Below are positions 1-6,180 of a stretch of DNA of 11,946 bases, piece by piece. The DNA is from a bacterium. GTDB lineage: Bacteria; Patescibacteriota; Microgenomatia; Levybacterales; UBA12049. Below the pieces are notes generated by a model. It did not search any database, was not told where the DNA came from, and saw only the letters and a list, made by a program, of their open reading frames with translations. The position numbers and the translations under genes are program-made. How positions within the stretch are numbered: position 1 is the stretch's first letter; every line of letters begins with the position of its first letter. The stretch covers positions 1 through 11,946 of the forward strand of contig JAKAMH010000027.1 in assembly GCA_021813005.1 (NCBI GenBank). Direction: 5' to 3'.

Positions 1-126
1 GGTAATAATAATCGAGACACCATTTTTATCGACAGTAATTTCCTCAGCCTGCAATTGCCGCTGGATTTGCATCGCCTGGTCGCGCATTTTTTTAAGTTCC
101 CCGAGTTGTCCAAATGGATTTGTCAT
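1..126 (-). CDS. YbaB/EbfC family nucleoid-associated protein (N-terminal fragment)
   Basis: The 42 codons present begin MTNPFGQLGELKKMRDQAMQ and continue with an amphipathic, Gln-rich helix, then a strand-like segment (AEEITVDKNGVSIIIT). This matches the start of YbaB/EbfC proteins, small dimeric DNA-binding proteins of about 100 residues with a helical arm followed by a beta sheet. The gene runs off the left edge, so about 60 residues are missing. The ATG at 126 is supported by a Shine-Dalgarno-like GGGGGTGA ending about 6 nt upstream. It follows dnaX by 60 nt on the same strand. The dnaX-ybaB(-recR) order is a classic bacterial replication/repair cluster, which supports the assignment; recR would be expected further left but cannot be seen. 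Confidence 0.8.
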   Translation of the reverse strand, partial: MTNPFGQLGELKKMRDQAMQIQRQLQAEEITVDKNGVSIIIT

Positions 127-186
127 AATCTATCACCCCCTATCAATAATTTTCTCCCTTTTCTCCCTCTCATTCTACCTGATTCG

Positions 187-1683
187 TTACTCTTTTAAAA
201 CTATGGAAACAGAAACGGGTTTGCCCGTCAGCTCCCGGCAGACTGCCTCAAGTGCCTGTTTTGTCTTGCTTTCCTCAAGTTTCTCCTTATGGAAGGCGTA
301 GGCTGTCTGAATCTGCAGGTGCTTTCTGTCATAGCTTCGGATCATGCAGCCGCGCAGTACACCGGCAATCGTATGATTGTGGGAGCGCATCTCAGAAATT
401 ATTCCTTTCCAAAATGCCTGGAGCCACTCAGGTGTCAAGTCACCGTCTTTTGAGAAATCCAAAAGTCTGGCATCGGGCATCGAGTCTACTTTTTTGGGAG
501 CCTGTATCTTGTCTTTTTCCCCGTACAGGGCCCGGACTTTGGCGATGTTGCCGATCTGCTTACGAAGCGACGAGGCAGAGACGTCCTCAGGCCCGGTGTC
601 CACTGCAGACTTTCCCATGGACGGTATTTCCGACAAAGGTGTGGACCTGATAAAGTCTATTACCAAAAACTCCAGAGGCAGCTGCAAAACCACGCTGTCC
701 CGCATCTCCTGCAGCGCCCGTATACCCAGATAGTACAGCGCCTGGATCTCGCCCAACGTCAGTGGAGACTTCCCTCCACCCTTCTCCCCGACTCCCACGG
801 CCGCCAGGAGCAAAACATGCAGCGCTTCTATCAACCCGGTCAGAAAATACTTTGGATCACTCCCCTCACGCACCAGCGAGTTGACAAACGCGATTGCTTC
901 CGTCTCCCGGCGTTTTGCCAAAAATTCAAGAAATTGAGTAATTTGCTGCTCTGTACCTGCCATCCGAAACCGCCTCTCAACCAAGTCTAGGTTAATTTCT
1001 TTCCCGTCAGAAAGCGACGCAAGTTCTTCAAGTATTTTGACACCGTCTCTGAATCCACCTCCGGAAAGTTTGGCAATCTGTGCCAGTGCGTCGTCTTTGA
1101 TCTGAATTTTCTCAGCCTTGGCAATACGCTTGAACGAGCGAAATAGCTCCTCATCGGTCGCGGGTTTGAACGTAACATGGAAGCAGCGGGAAAGAATAGT
1201 TGACGGTATCTTCTGCGGTTCTGTCGTGCAGAGGATAAATAGTGCGTGAGAGGGCGGCTCCTCAAGAGTCTTAAGCAGGCCGTTAAAGGCTTCGGTCGTC
1301 AGCATGTGCACCTCATCAATGATGTAGACTTTCTTTGAGGCAGCAAGCGGTGACAAGCGGATTTTTTCCTTGAGATCCCGGATTTCATCTATCCCCCGGT
1401 TTGAGGCGCCGTCAATTTCCAAAACGTCAAGATTGGTCCCATTGGTAATCGAGACACATTGCTCACACACATTACATGGTTCTAGGCCCTGCCTTTTTCC
1501 CCCCGTGCAGTTGACGACTTTGGCAATAATGCGGGCTGTTGATGTTTTGCCGAGGCCTTTGGGACCCGTAAACAGAAAAGCGTGAGGAATATTTTTCTTG
1601 AGGACCTTCGTCAATGTCTCACGAACATCAGCGCTATCGAGCTCATCTATTGTCTGTGGTCTGTATTTCCTGTAAAAAACCAT
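187..1683 (-). CDS. dnaX: DNA polymerase III subunit gamma/tau
   Basis: This is the clamp-loader ATPase that opens the sliding clamp and loads it onto DNA in the replisome. The 498-residue protein starts with the family signature MVFYRKYRPQT. It has a Walker A motif GPKGLGKT (40-47), four zinc-binding cysteines (C59, C70, C73, C76), Walker B IIDEVHML (121-128), a sensor 1 region around LCTTEPQKIP, and the SRC motif with the arginine finger (165-167). Residues of about 415-498 form a C-terminal domain like those of tau subunits. No strong Shine-Dalgarno precedes the ATG; the 99-nt spacer after ybeY instead contains nested inverted repeats. I saw no slippery heptamer in the right register for a programmed frameshift, so a separate gamma form is not supported. 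The product is shorter than E. coli tau (643 residues). Confidence 0.97.
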   Translation of the reverse strand: MVFYRKYRPQTIDELDSADVRETLTKVLKKNIPHAFLFTGPKGLGKTSTARIIAKVVNCTGGKRQGLEPCNVCEQCVSITNGTNLDVLEIDGASNRGIDEIRDLKEKIRLSPLAASKKVYIIDEVHMLTTEAFNGLLKTLEEPPSHALFILCTTEPQKIPSTILSRCFHVTFKPATDEELFRSFKRIAKAEKIQIKDDALAQIAKLSGGGFRDGVKILEELASLSDGKEINLDLVERRFRMAGTEQQITQFLEFLAKRRETEAIAFVNSLVREGSDPKYFLTGLIEALHVLLLAAVGVGEKGGGKSPLTLGEIQALYYLGIRALQEMRDSVVLQLPLEFLVIDFIRSTPLSEIPSMGKSAVDTGPEDVSASSLRKQIGNIAKVRALYGEKDKIQAPKKVDSMPDARLLDFSKDGDLTPEWLQAFWKGIISEMRSHNHTIAGVLRGCMIRSYDRKHLQIQTAYAFHKEKLEESKTKQALEAVCRELTGKPVSVSIVLKE

Positions 1684-1782
1684 AAATCAGAATACTCGGA
1701 AAACTCAGTGTATCAGATAGCCCGAATATCAGAAAGTCTGACGCTCCGATTTTCTGAGTCTTCTGAGTTTTCTGAAAATAAT
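1684..1782 (-). promoter_or_regulatory. Structured spacer between ybeY and dnaX
   Basis: The 99-nt spacer holds a long inverted repeat. The 13-nt arms at 1696-1708 and 1763-1775 pair with one mismatch, and inside them a perfect 7-nt pair lies at 1729-1735 and 1751-1757. The TCTGAG motif is also repeated directly near 1753-1768. No T-run typical of an intrinsic terminator follows on the minus strand. The structure lies directly upstream of dnaX, which lacks a clear ribosome-binding site, so it could be a leader element, an attenuator or a protective RNA fold. The function is inferred only from position. Confidence 0.45.
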
Positions 1783-2172
1783 TCATTCGTGGTGCAAACC
1801 GAGAAGATGCAGCATGCCATGTTCCACCAGTTCATCTGCCCTGTCATCCACCATCATCTCTTCCTTTGCCGCCTCGTCAATCAGTACGGGGTATGAGATA
1901 ACGATATCCCCCAGACGTACCACATCGTCCGGAAGCCTCGTACTTTCCCCCTCCTGCAGTGGAAATGAGAGAATATTTGTCGTTCCCTCCTTGCCTCGAA
2001 ACTGCTTATTGAGAGCACTCATTTTCCGGTCACCCACAAAGGCGATAGATACTTCAACCCGCGTCCTCACGCCATTTGTCTCCAGGACTCTCTGGACTGT
2101 TTGCTTGACTCGCTTACGACTAATTTTGTACCGGCTTTCCACGAAAATAAGGATGGATGGTTTGTTCTCCAT
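1783..2172 (-). CDS. ybeY: Endoribonuclease YbeY (rRNA maturation), short form
   Basis: YbeY is a metal-dependent endoribonuclease needed for 16S rRNA 3'-end maturation and ribosome quality control. The 129-residue product ends in the family's zinc motif HGMLHLLGLHHE, with metal-ligand histidines H118, H122 and H128. The usual Asp before the last His is His here. The stretch FRGKEGTTNILSFPL (58-72) matches the conserved substrate-groove region, and LGDIVIS (88-94) matches the core strand. Most YbeY proteins carry a further 15-25 residues after the last His; here a TGA follows one residue later, so the final helix is missing. The start lies 3 nt after the rpsU stop with no own Shine-Dalgarno, which suggests translational coupling. 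Its pairing with rpsU fits a role in small-subunit assembly. Confidence 0.93.
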   Translation of the reverse strand: MENKPSILIFVESRYKISRKRVKQTVQRVLETNGVRTRVEVSIAFVGDRKMSALNKQFRGKEGTTNILSFPLQEGESTRLPDDVVRLGDIVISYPVLIDEAAKEEMMVDDRADELVEHGMLHLLGLHHE

Positions 2173-2175
2173 GTG

Positions 2176-2358
2176 TTAGAGCGGGCGTCTTTTATTGCGT
2201 CTCGCCTCTTCCTGCTTTAATTTTTTTGCAGCCGACGGCTTAAGATAAAACTGGCGTCGTTTCGCTTCATTGATAATTCCGGCGTCAAGAACCTTTCTTG
2301 AAAAATTCCTAATCAGCTGGTCATCACTTTGTCCCGGCAATTTTTTTACATGTACCAT
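2176..2358 (-). CDS. rpsU: 30S ribosomal protein bS21
   Basis: bS21 is a small basic protein of the 30S subunit platform that lies near the 16S 3' end and assists mRNA binding. The 60-residue product starts MVHVKKLPGQ, has the central helix region LIRNFSRKVLDAGIINEAKR, and the hallmark RRQFYLKPS followed by a Lys/Arg-rich tail (KKLKQEEARRNKRRPL). I chose the ATG at 2358 because bS21 proteins begin with M-V/P-x-V; a GTG five codons upstream is possible but sits too close to the purine-rich stretch. A GGAAGGGGG sequence lies about 12 nt upstream of the chosen ATG. It precedes ybeY by 3 nt and has its own promoter upstream (2427-2455). Confidence 0.93.
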   Translation of the reverse strand: MVHVKKLPGQSDDQLIRNFSRKVLDAGIINEAKRRQFYLKPSAAKKLKQEEARRNKRRPL

Positions 2359-2392
2359 AATAGAAAAGAACACCCCCTTCCACTTTATTCCA

Positions 2393-2407
2393 GGGATCTT
2401 CGACCCC
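2393..2407 (-). promoter_or_regulatory. Leader hairpin upstream of rpsU
   Basis: In the predicted leader, GGGGTC and GATCCC pair as a 6-bp stem (one G-U) around a GAA loop, about 35 nt upstream of the ATG. It could be part of an autoregulatory leader of the ribosomal protein gene, but the stem is short and I do not recognise a known class. Confidence 0.25.
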
Positions 2408-2426
2408 TTTCGAGTAGTAAGTACCT

Positions 2427-2455
2427 ATTGTACTCCAAATGCTGTTTCCTGTAAA
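2427..2455 (-). promoter_or_regulatory. Predicted sigma-70-type promoter of rpsU-ybeY
   Basis: On the minus strand a TTTACA -35 box (2450-2455) and a TACAAT -10 box (2427-2432) are separated by exactly 17 nt. This places the transcription start near 2420, about 60 nt upstream of the rpsU ATG, inside the 117-nt gap after the HIT gene. It would allow rpsU-ybeY(-dnaX) to be transcribed apart from the upstream genes. Confidence 0.6.
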
Positions 2456-2478
2456 CCGGAGAGGTATCTGCGATCTCT

Positions 2479-2808
2479 CTACAGCGTCTGCGCCGGCTGT
2501 ATGGGGCCCATGAGGTGGATATGCAGATGCGGCACTTCCTGTGCACCGCCGCCATTAATTACGGTTCGATAGCCAAGTTCTGAAAGATTCTTCTCTCTGA
2601 TAACTATCTTGAGTGTGTTATGCAATTTCTCCAGTAGCAGCGGCTCATCAAGGTCAAGCAAGTCAACAATATGCTTTTTGGGGACAACGAGCAGATGAAT
2701 AGGTTTTACCGGGTGGATATCGGGAAACACCATCACATCTTCATCTTCATAGATGAACTCTTTGGGTATCTCCTTCTTGGCAATTTTACAGAATATGCAG
2801 TTATCCAT
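2479..2808 (-). CDS. HIT family (HINT-type) nucleotide-binding protein
   Basis: HIT proteins are small soluble dimeric hydrolases or transferases acting on nucleoside phosphoramidates and related nucleotides. The 109-residue product has the N-terminal CIFCKI motif (C4, C7, possible zinc ligands together with H46 and H94), the core stretch HLLVVPKKHI (38-47), and the diagnostic histidine triad HLHIHLMG (H94, H96, H98), preceded by INGGGAQEVP as in the HINT branch. Length is normal for the family. The start lies 15 nt after the DHH gene stop on the same strand, so both are probably cotranscribed; no clear Shine-Dalgarno is seen. The physiological substrate cannot be told from sequence. Confidence 0.93.
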   Translation of the reverse strand: MDNCIFCKIAKKEIPKEFIYEDEDVMVFPDIHPVKPIHLLVVPKKHIVDLLDLDEPLLLEKLHNTLKIVIREKNLSELGYRTVINGGGAQEVPHLHIHLMGPIQPAQTL

Positions 2809-2823
2809 ATGTAATTGAAAATT

Positions 2824-3726
2824 TCAAATTTGCGTAAGCACCTGTATTATATCACCAAGACTCAAGGTAGTCGGTACCATCTTGGGGTTTTTGGGTGTGC
2901 CGTTGAGAAGCATTTTTTTGGAAATATGGAGATACCAGGTAGCTTTTGGGTCCATCTGCTTAAGCCTTTCAAAGACCGGTGTCAAATCCGCCCCGGCCGC
3001 GCCGTCCTCTGCCGGGCGCGTCTTAATCCTGACATACCCTTTGCGGGGGTCTTTTCTGACCACTATTTCATAGCCCATTTTTTGGGCTAGTTTGATGACC
3101 GTGTCATTGAGTGTCTCAAATCCTATGCCCCGGCCAAATCGGGAGGTAAACTTACGGCCATTTTCTTTAATTTCTTTTTCTGCCCAGATTCTGTTTTCAA
3201 AGGTGTGCTGAAGAGCGTTAAGGCACTCGATGCCAAATGTCACGTAGTAGTCATCCTCGTTGGGTTTATAAATCTTGAGCCCCTCCAATAGACCGAGGAG
3301 TGAAAATTCCTGGTAATCGGCGGCTGCATCCATCCAAAATACTTCCTTGAAGTGATCCGTGTCGACGATGATTTTGACTATGCGGGATATTGCTTCACGG
3401 TGCTCGGAGGTCAACGTTTCATTTTGACCCGTAATCTGCTTTTGTACATACTCCCAGGCTAGGCTGGCCGCAGAGACCGATGTATCGTATACCTGGTGGT
3501 GATCGAGCGGACTAAGTCCGGTATCCACGTGGATGATCTCATTGCCGCCGATTTTGACAACCGGATCTCCCTCCGAAATATCAATGCCGTCCACTTTTGG
3601 GCTGCGCTGCCCGGCGGGTACAAACTCCACCCGTGCCTCCTGCCACCCGGCAAGATATTTTTTAATCAACCAGACCGATCCAATCGCGTCCCAGTCAGGT
3701 GATGTATGTGCCACAATTATTTTCAT
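2824..3726 (-). CDS. DHH-type phosphoesterase-like protein of unknown substrate
   Basis: The 300-residue protein has the metal-site layout of DHH/MYG1-like phosphoesterases: HTSPDWDAIGS near the N-terminus (H7, D11, D13), HVDTG (D68), the name-giving DHH at 75-77 followed by DTSVSAASLAWEYV, and a later VDTDH (D122, D124). DHH enzymes use two metal ions to cleave phosphodiester or phosphate bonds in nucleotides, oligonucleotides, pyrophosphate or single-stranded DNA. The C-terminal half (about 180-300, ending in the pattern KNPKMVPTTLSLGDIIQVL) does not look like the RecJ or NrnA DHHA1 domain that I would recognise, so I cannot name the substrate. It is first in the minus-strand cluster, upstream of the HIT gene. 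Its promoter places transcription start almost on the ATG. Confidence 0.65.
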   Translation of the reverse strand: MKIIVAHTSPDWDAIGSVWLIKKYLAGWQEARVEFVPAGQRSPKVDGIDISEGDPVVKIGGNEIIHVDTGLSPLDHHQVYDTSVSAASLAWEYVQKQITGQNETLTSEHREAISRIVKIIVDTDHFKEVFWMDAAADYQEFSLLGLLEGLKIYKPNEDDYYVTFGIECLNALQHTFENRIWAEKEIKENGRKFTSRFGRGIGFETLNDTVIKLAQKMGYEIVVRKDPRKGYVRIKTRPAEDGAAGADLTPVFERLKQMDPKATWYLHISKKMLLNGTPKNPKMVPTTLSLGDIIQVLTQI

Positions 3727-3733
3727 ACCGTTT

Positions 3734-3762
3734 AGTATACACTAGCTTCAAAAAGAGCACAA
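3734..3762 (-). promoter_or_regulatory. Predicted promoter of the DHH-like gene, near-leaderless
   Basis: On the minus strand TTGTGC (-35, 3757-3762), a 17-nt spacer and TATACT (-10, 3734-3739) precede the ATG at 3726 by only 7 nt. Transcription should therefore begin within a base or so of the ATG. No Shine-Dalgarno is present. Confidence 0.6.
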
Positions 3763-3960
3763 CTAAACTTTTGAACCCGGTCAGGAGTTGTCAAAACTGC
3801 GTCCGTCATTGCTATCGTCCAATGGACGAGTTGCGATCCGCCGGAGGCGGATTGATTCCCCTTCGGCCCGCACGGCTTATCTAGAATCAGTTTTGCTTAA
3901 GACCTCAAGTTACAACATCTCTTCTATGTCTCCCGACTCCTGTCTTCAGCACAAATTCAT
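3763..3960. other. Non-coding spacer with small palindromes
   Basis: No convincing gene is seen here. Two perfect small hairpins lie close together: tcgtcc/ggacga around aat (3815-3829) and atccgcc/ggcggat around gga (3836-3852). They resemble the ends of interspersed palindromic repeats and may be decayed copies of the elements found at 4118-4335. The part from 3895 to 3960 shows nothing I can name. Confidence 0.4.
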
Positions 3961-3961
3961 C

Positions 3962-3993
3962 TAAAGTATATCACTACATAGTGATATACTTTA
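3962..3993. repeat. 32-bp near-perfect palindrome, copy 1
   Basis: The arms 3962-3976 and 3979-3993 are exact inverted complements of 15 bp around a 2-nt centre (ca). The inner core reads tatcactacatagtgata. A diverged copy lies at 6095-6126 with the same left end (taaagt) and the same centre of symmetry. It could be a protein-binding site or an RNA hairpin; there is no T-run suggesting termination. Confidence 0.75.
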
Positions 3994-4117
3994 TGCATCA
4001 TATTGAAGAGGACAAAGAGATTGCCTTGCCCCTCCCAGTCACTCGCGATGTAGGTGTGGTGTTGGAACTGTGAACAATGATACGTAAGCGTTACAATTCA
4101 GCTTCTGACACGATTTC

Positions 4118-4191
4118 GTCATTGCGAGCGTAGCGAAGCAATCTCCCTTCCAAAAGATCGCCACGGTCGCCTCAGGCGACCTCGCGATGAC
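4118..4191. repeat. Interspersed palindromic element (gtcattgcgag type)
   Basis: The ends gtcattgcgag (4118-4128) and ctcgcgatgac (4181-4191) are inverted complements with one mismatch. An inner perfect hairpin ggtcgcc/ggcgacc lies at 4165-4181, and the sequence gcgtagcgaagcaatctc follows the left end. Short palindromic elements with this kind of start are found scattered in intergenic regions of diverse bacteria. The stretch at 4019-4052 (agattgcc to ctcgcgatg) looks like a decayed further copy. Confidence 0.65.
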
Positions 4192-4257
4192 AGTTTTATG
4201 TTAGTACTGTGAACTGTTAGTGCGTAAGGTAACTGTTCACACTTCTGACGAGATCTT

Positions 4258-4335
4258 GTCATCCTGATCCGCCGGCTGGTGGAGAAGGATCTTGTTGAAA
4301 GAGATTCTTCCCCCGCTAAGCGGGGTCAGAATGAC
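4258..4335. repeat. Interspersed palindromic element (gtcatcctgat type)
   Basis: The ends gtcatcctgat (4258-4268) and gtcagaatgac (4325-4335) are imperfect inverted complements. A strong inner hairpin ccccgc/gcgggg lies at 4311-4325. The body contains ggatctt and gagattcttc. It sits in the same position of the repeat unit as the element at 4118-4191 but is a different sequence family; both families end in gtcat/atgac. Confidence 0.6.
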
Positions 4336-4379
4336 GGTGTTATGTTAGAGCTGTGAACTGTTACTGCGTAATCTCCGAG

Positions 4380-4409
4380 TTGTACAAAGCTCATCCTCTT
4401 TGTTATACT
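4380..4409 (+). promoter_or_regulatory. Predicted promoter of the MFS transporter gene
   Basis: TTGTAC (4380-4385), an 18-nt spacer and TATACT (4404-4409) preceded by TGT form an extended -10 promoter. It gives a leader of about 70 nt, directly after the last repeat unit. Confidence 0.55.
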
Positions 4410-4487
4410 GGTTTTATACCCCCTTTCCAGGTTTTATTTGGAGATATGAGGTGAAAGTTCTTTGGTAACAGAGAAGGAGATATTTTT

Positions 4488-5789
4488 ATGGCAAAAAGTT
4501 TGACACGCGAAGAAGAATACATAGTTTCGGAGAGTAAAGAACTTTATCTGGGTGAGGAGAGACACTGGGGCACACGAATTCTGGGAGCCTTCCCGGCGTT
4601 TCGTCACCGCAATTATAAGCTGTATTTTACCGGCCAGGTGATCTCGCTGGTTGGATTTTGGCTGCAGATTGTGGCTGAAGGATGGCTGGTATTCCAACTT
4701 ACCCATTCCGCGCTCTGGGTAGGTATCATTGGGGCTGTCAGCACACTACCAAGCTTATTTTTTTCTTTAATCGGCGGGGTGATTGTTGACCGGATCAGCA
4801 AAAAGAAGATTTTGGTTACCACACAATCAGTGGCTTTGGTTCTGGCACTTCTACTTGGTATTTTGGTTCAGTTTCACTTAATGACCGTCGGCATCTTGGT
4901 GGTACTCGCCTTTTTCCTGGGACTGGTTGACGCGATAGATACACCGGCTCGCCAGGCATTTGTGGTGGATTTGGTAGACAAAGAAGATCTCTCGTCGGCA
5001 ATTGCGCTTAATTCCGGTATGTTTAACTTCGCGAGAGTGCTGGGTCCGAGTCTCGCCGGTATACTGATCGGCTTTACCGGGCTCGCCAGTTCCTTTTATA
5101 TCAATGCCGCGTCCTTTATCCCCGCGATCTTCGTGATCAATCTGATGGTTGTCAAGCAAGCGCCGGAGGTCGTGCATCTGCACCCGATTGCCGCAATCAG
5201 AGAGGGACTCCGTTTTTCATTCACCCACACAACTATCCGTATCCTGATGATATTTGCCGCCGTAGTCACTATCTTTGGTTGGTCATACAGCACACTTTTA
5301 CCGGTTATGGTAGAAAATGTGTTCCGGAGAGGTGCAACAGAGCTTGGGTATATGTATGCCGCCTCCGGCGTGGGAGCACTTCTCGCGACTATATTCATCT
5401 CGGCGTACGCCAAAAAAATCAAAGATACGACATTTATTTTTACCGGTTCTTTGGTTTTTTGTCTCGGCCTCTTCCTTTTTACATTAACCGCCAATTTCTA
5501 TTTGGCACTGTTTTTCTTGTTTCTGATCGGATTTGGACTGACTTCCCAGTTTTCAGTCATCAACGCTTCTATCCAGCATTTGGTAAGCGACGATATCCGG
5601 GGGCGGGTGATGAGTATCTATACGGTTATGTTTTTGGGCATGTCCCCTATCGGTAGCTTTCTGATCGGAGCCGGAGCCGACAAATTCTCATCAGACCGTG
5701 CGATACAGATAGGCACCACCATTGTCTTTCTCTTTGTTGTCTATGTCTTCATCAACCGGAGCAAGCTATTTGTCCCGGTCACTGATTAG
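4488..5789 (+). CDS. MFS transporter, EntS-like efflux family
   Basis: The 433-residue integral membrane protein begins with a charged cytoplasmic stretch of about 40 residues, followed by FRHRNYKLYFTGQVISLVG and WLQIVAEGWLV, the typical opening of the EntS/MFS_3 group. About twelve hydrophobic segments follow. The loop between TM2 and TM3 carries GGVIVDRISKKKIL, the MFS motif A (G-x3-D-R-x-x-K/R-K/R), and DTPARQAF and NFARVLGPSLAG are further family landmarks. Such proteins are proton-driven exporters of siderophores, drugs or other small molecules; the substrate here is unknown. The ATG at 4488 is preceded by GAAGGAG about 9 nt upstream, one of the clearest ribosome-binding sites in the window. 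The gene stands alone between two repeat-rich spacers, and I see no convincing T-run terminator after its stop. Confidence 0.93.
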   Translation: MAKSLTREEEYIVSESKELYLGEERHWGTRILGAFPAFRHRNYKLYFTGQVISLVGFWLQIVAEGWLVFQLTHSALWVGIIGAVSTLPSLFFSLIGGVIVDRISKKKILVTTQSVALVLALLLGILVQFHLMTVGILVVLAFFLGLVDAIDTPARQAFVVDLVDKEDLSSAIALNSGMFNFARVLGPSLAGILIGFTGLASSFYINAASFIPAIFVINLMVVKQAPEVVHLHPIAAIREGLRFSFTHTTIRILMIFAAVVTIFGWSYSTLLPVMVENVFRRGATELGYMYAASGVGALLATIFISAYAKKIKDTTFIFTGSLVFCLGLFLFTLTANFYLALFFLFLIGFGLTSQFSVINASIQHLVSDDIRGRVMSIYTVMFLGMSPIGSFLIGAGADKFSSDRAIQIGTTIVFLFVVYVFINRSKLFVPVTD

Positions 5790-6120
5790 TCGTAACCATT
5801 CACTCTTCTGACAAAGCTTGTATCACTCTGGGCCCTGCTGAAAGCGGGATAACTCCGTCGTAGATACGGATGTCTTCGATAGGTAATATGGTTTGTATGG
5901 TTTAGCCTCGCAAGGCGAGGCCTTGCAAGGCTACCTGACACTGACAGTCTCACACGAAGACTGTGGGCAGTTTCGTTATTCATCCTGTTGGGTAGTTCCG
6001 CCCCCGCCTTATCCTGTTATGTAAGAAGACCCGGCCGCAGTACACAGTATCACTTTCTGAGGCACATTCAGAAATTATGTGTCATATTTCCGTCTAAAGT
6101 CTATCGCTATGTAGTGGTAG
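5790..6120. other. Non-coding spacer downstream of the MFS gene
   Basis: No supported gene is seen in either strand. It contains an imperfect hairpin ccctgct/agcggg near 5831-5846, the nested palindrome at 5903-5933, and a diverged palindrome copy from 6095. Short open frames here show no recognisable protein pattern. Confidence 0.4.
5903..5933. repeat. Nested palindrome built from tagcctcgcaaggc arms
   Basis: Arms 5903-5916 (tagcctcgcaaggc) and 5920-5933 (gccttgcaaggcta) are inverted complements with one mismatch around gag. The left half can also fold with the centre (gcctcgc/gcgaggc, 5905-5921), and the right half is itself a 12-bp palindrome gccttgcaaggc (5920-5931). The sequence can therefore switch between one long and two short hairpins. 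It resembles REP-type elements; no T-run follows. Confidence 0.65.
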
Positions 6121-6126
6121 ACAGGA
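6095..6126. repeat. Diverged palindrome, copy 2
   Basis: Arms 6099-6109 (gtctatcgcta) and 6112-6122 (tagtggtagac) pair over 11 bp with two G-U/T-G wobbles around a 2-nt centre. Aligned without gaps to 3962-3993 it shares roughly 70 % of positions, including the left end taaagt and the core pattern tatcNcta..tagtg. The right end merges into the AGG tract. Confidence 0.55.
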
Positions 6127-6158
6127 GGAGGAGGAGGAGGAGGAGGAGGAGGAGGAGG
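6123..6158 (+). repeat. Pure (AGG)12 trinucleotide tract
   Basis: Twelve uninterrupted AGG units form a 36-nt homopurine run. The frame reading GGA is open from 6121 and continues into the tiny ORF at 6181-6270, but it has no start codon upstream of the tract; the AGG frame is closed by TGA at 6159. Such tracts are slippage-prone and GGA repeats can fold into G-quadruplexes. On RNA the tract resembles many overlapping Shine-Dalgarno sequences. Confidence 0.9.
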
Positions 6159-6180
6159 TGAACGGGAATTTAAGGAGGTC

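Larger units (their letters stand above)
4066..4373. repeat. Three-unit direct repeat array, period about 140 bp
   Basis: A ctgtgaac-containing direct repeat occurs at 4068, 4207 and 4351 (spacings 139 and 144). Units 2 and 3 share gttag, ctgtgaactgtta and tgcgtaa. Units 1 and 2 continue through cttctgac and a stretch ending in gtcat, where different palindromic elements begin (4118-4191 in unit 1, 4258-4335 in unit 2). Within unit 2, tgtgaac (4208-4214) and gttcaca can form a hairpin. Each palindromic element is followed by the next direct repeat unit. No reading frame is conserved among units. Confidence 0.7.

Noticed and set aside
252..733. Plus-strand open frames opposite dnaX
   Set aside because: They are antisense shadows of a clearly recognised gene, with no family pattern.
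187..1683. Programmed frameshift producing a short gamma form of DnaX
   Set aside because: A-runs exist (for example in LKEKIR), but none gives a slippery heptamer in the correct register, and the protein reads through to a tau-like C-terminus.
4066..4373. CRISPR array
   Set aside because: Only three units with a period of about 140 bp; repeats are degenerate, the spacers are themselves palindromic repeats, and no cas gene is present.
3727..4487. tRNA or other standard RNA gene in the long spacers
   Set aside because: No cloverleaf with a T-loop signature or acceptor stem could be found; the hairpins belong to palindromic repeats.
4816..5494. Minus-strand open frames inside the MFS gene
   Set aside because: They lie opposite a confident membrane protein gene and show no recognisable motifs.
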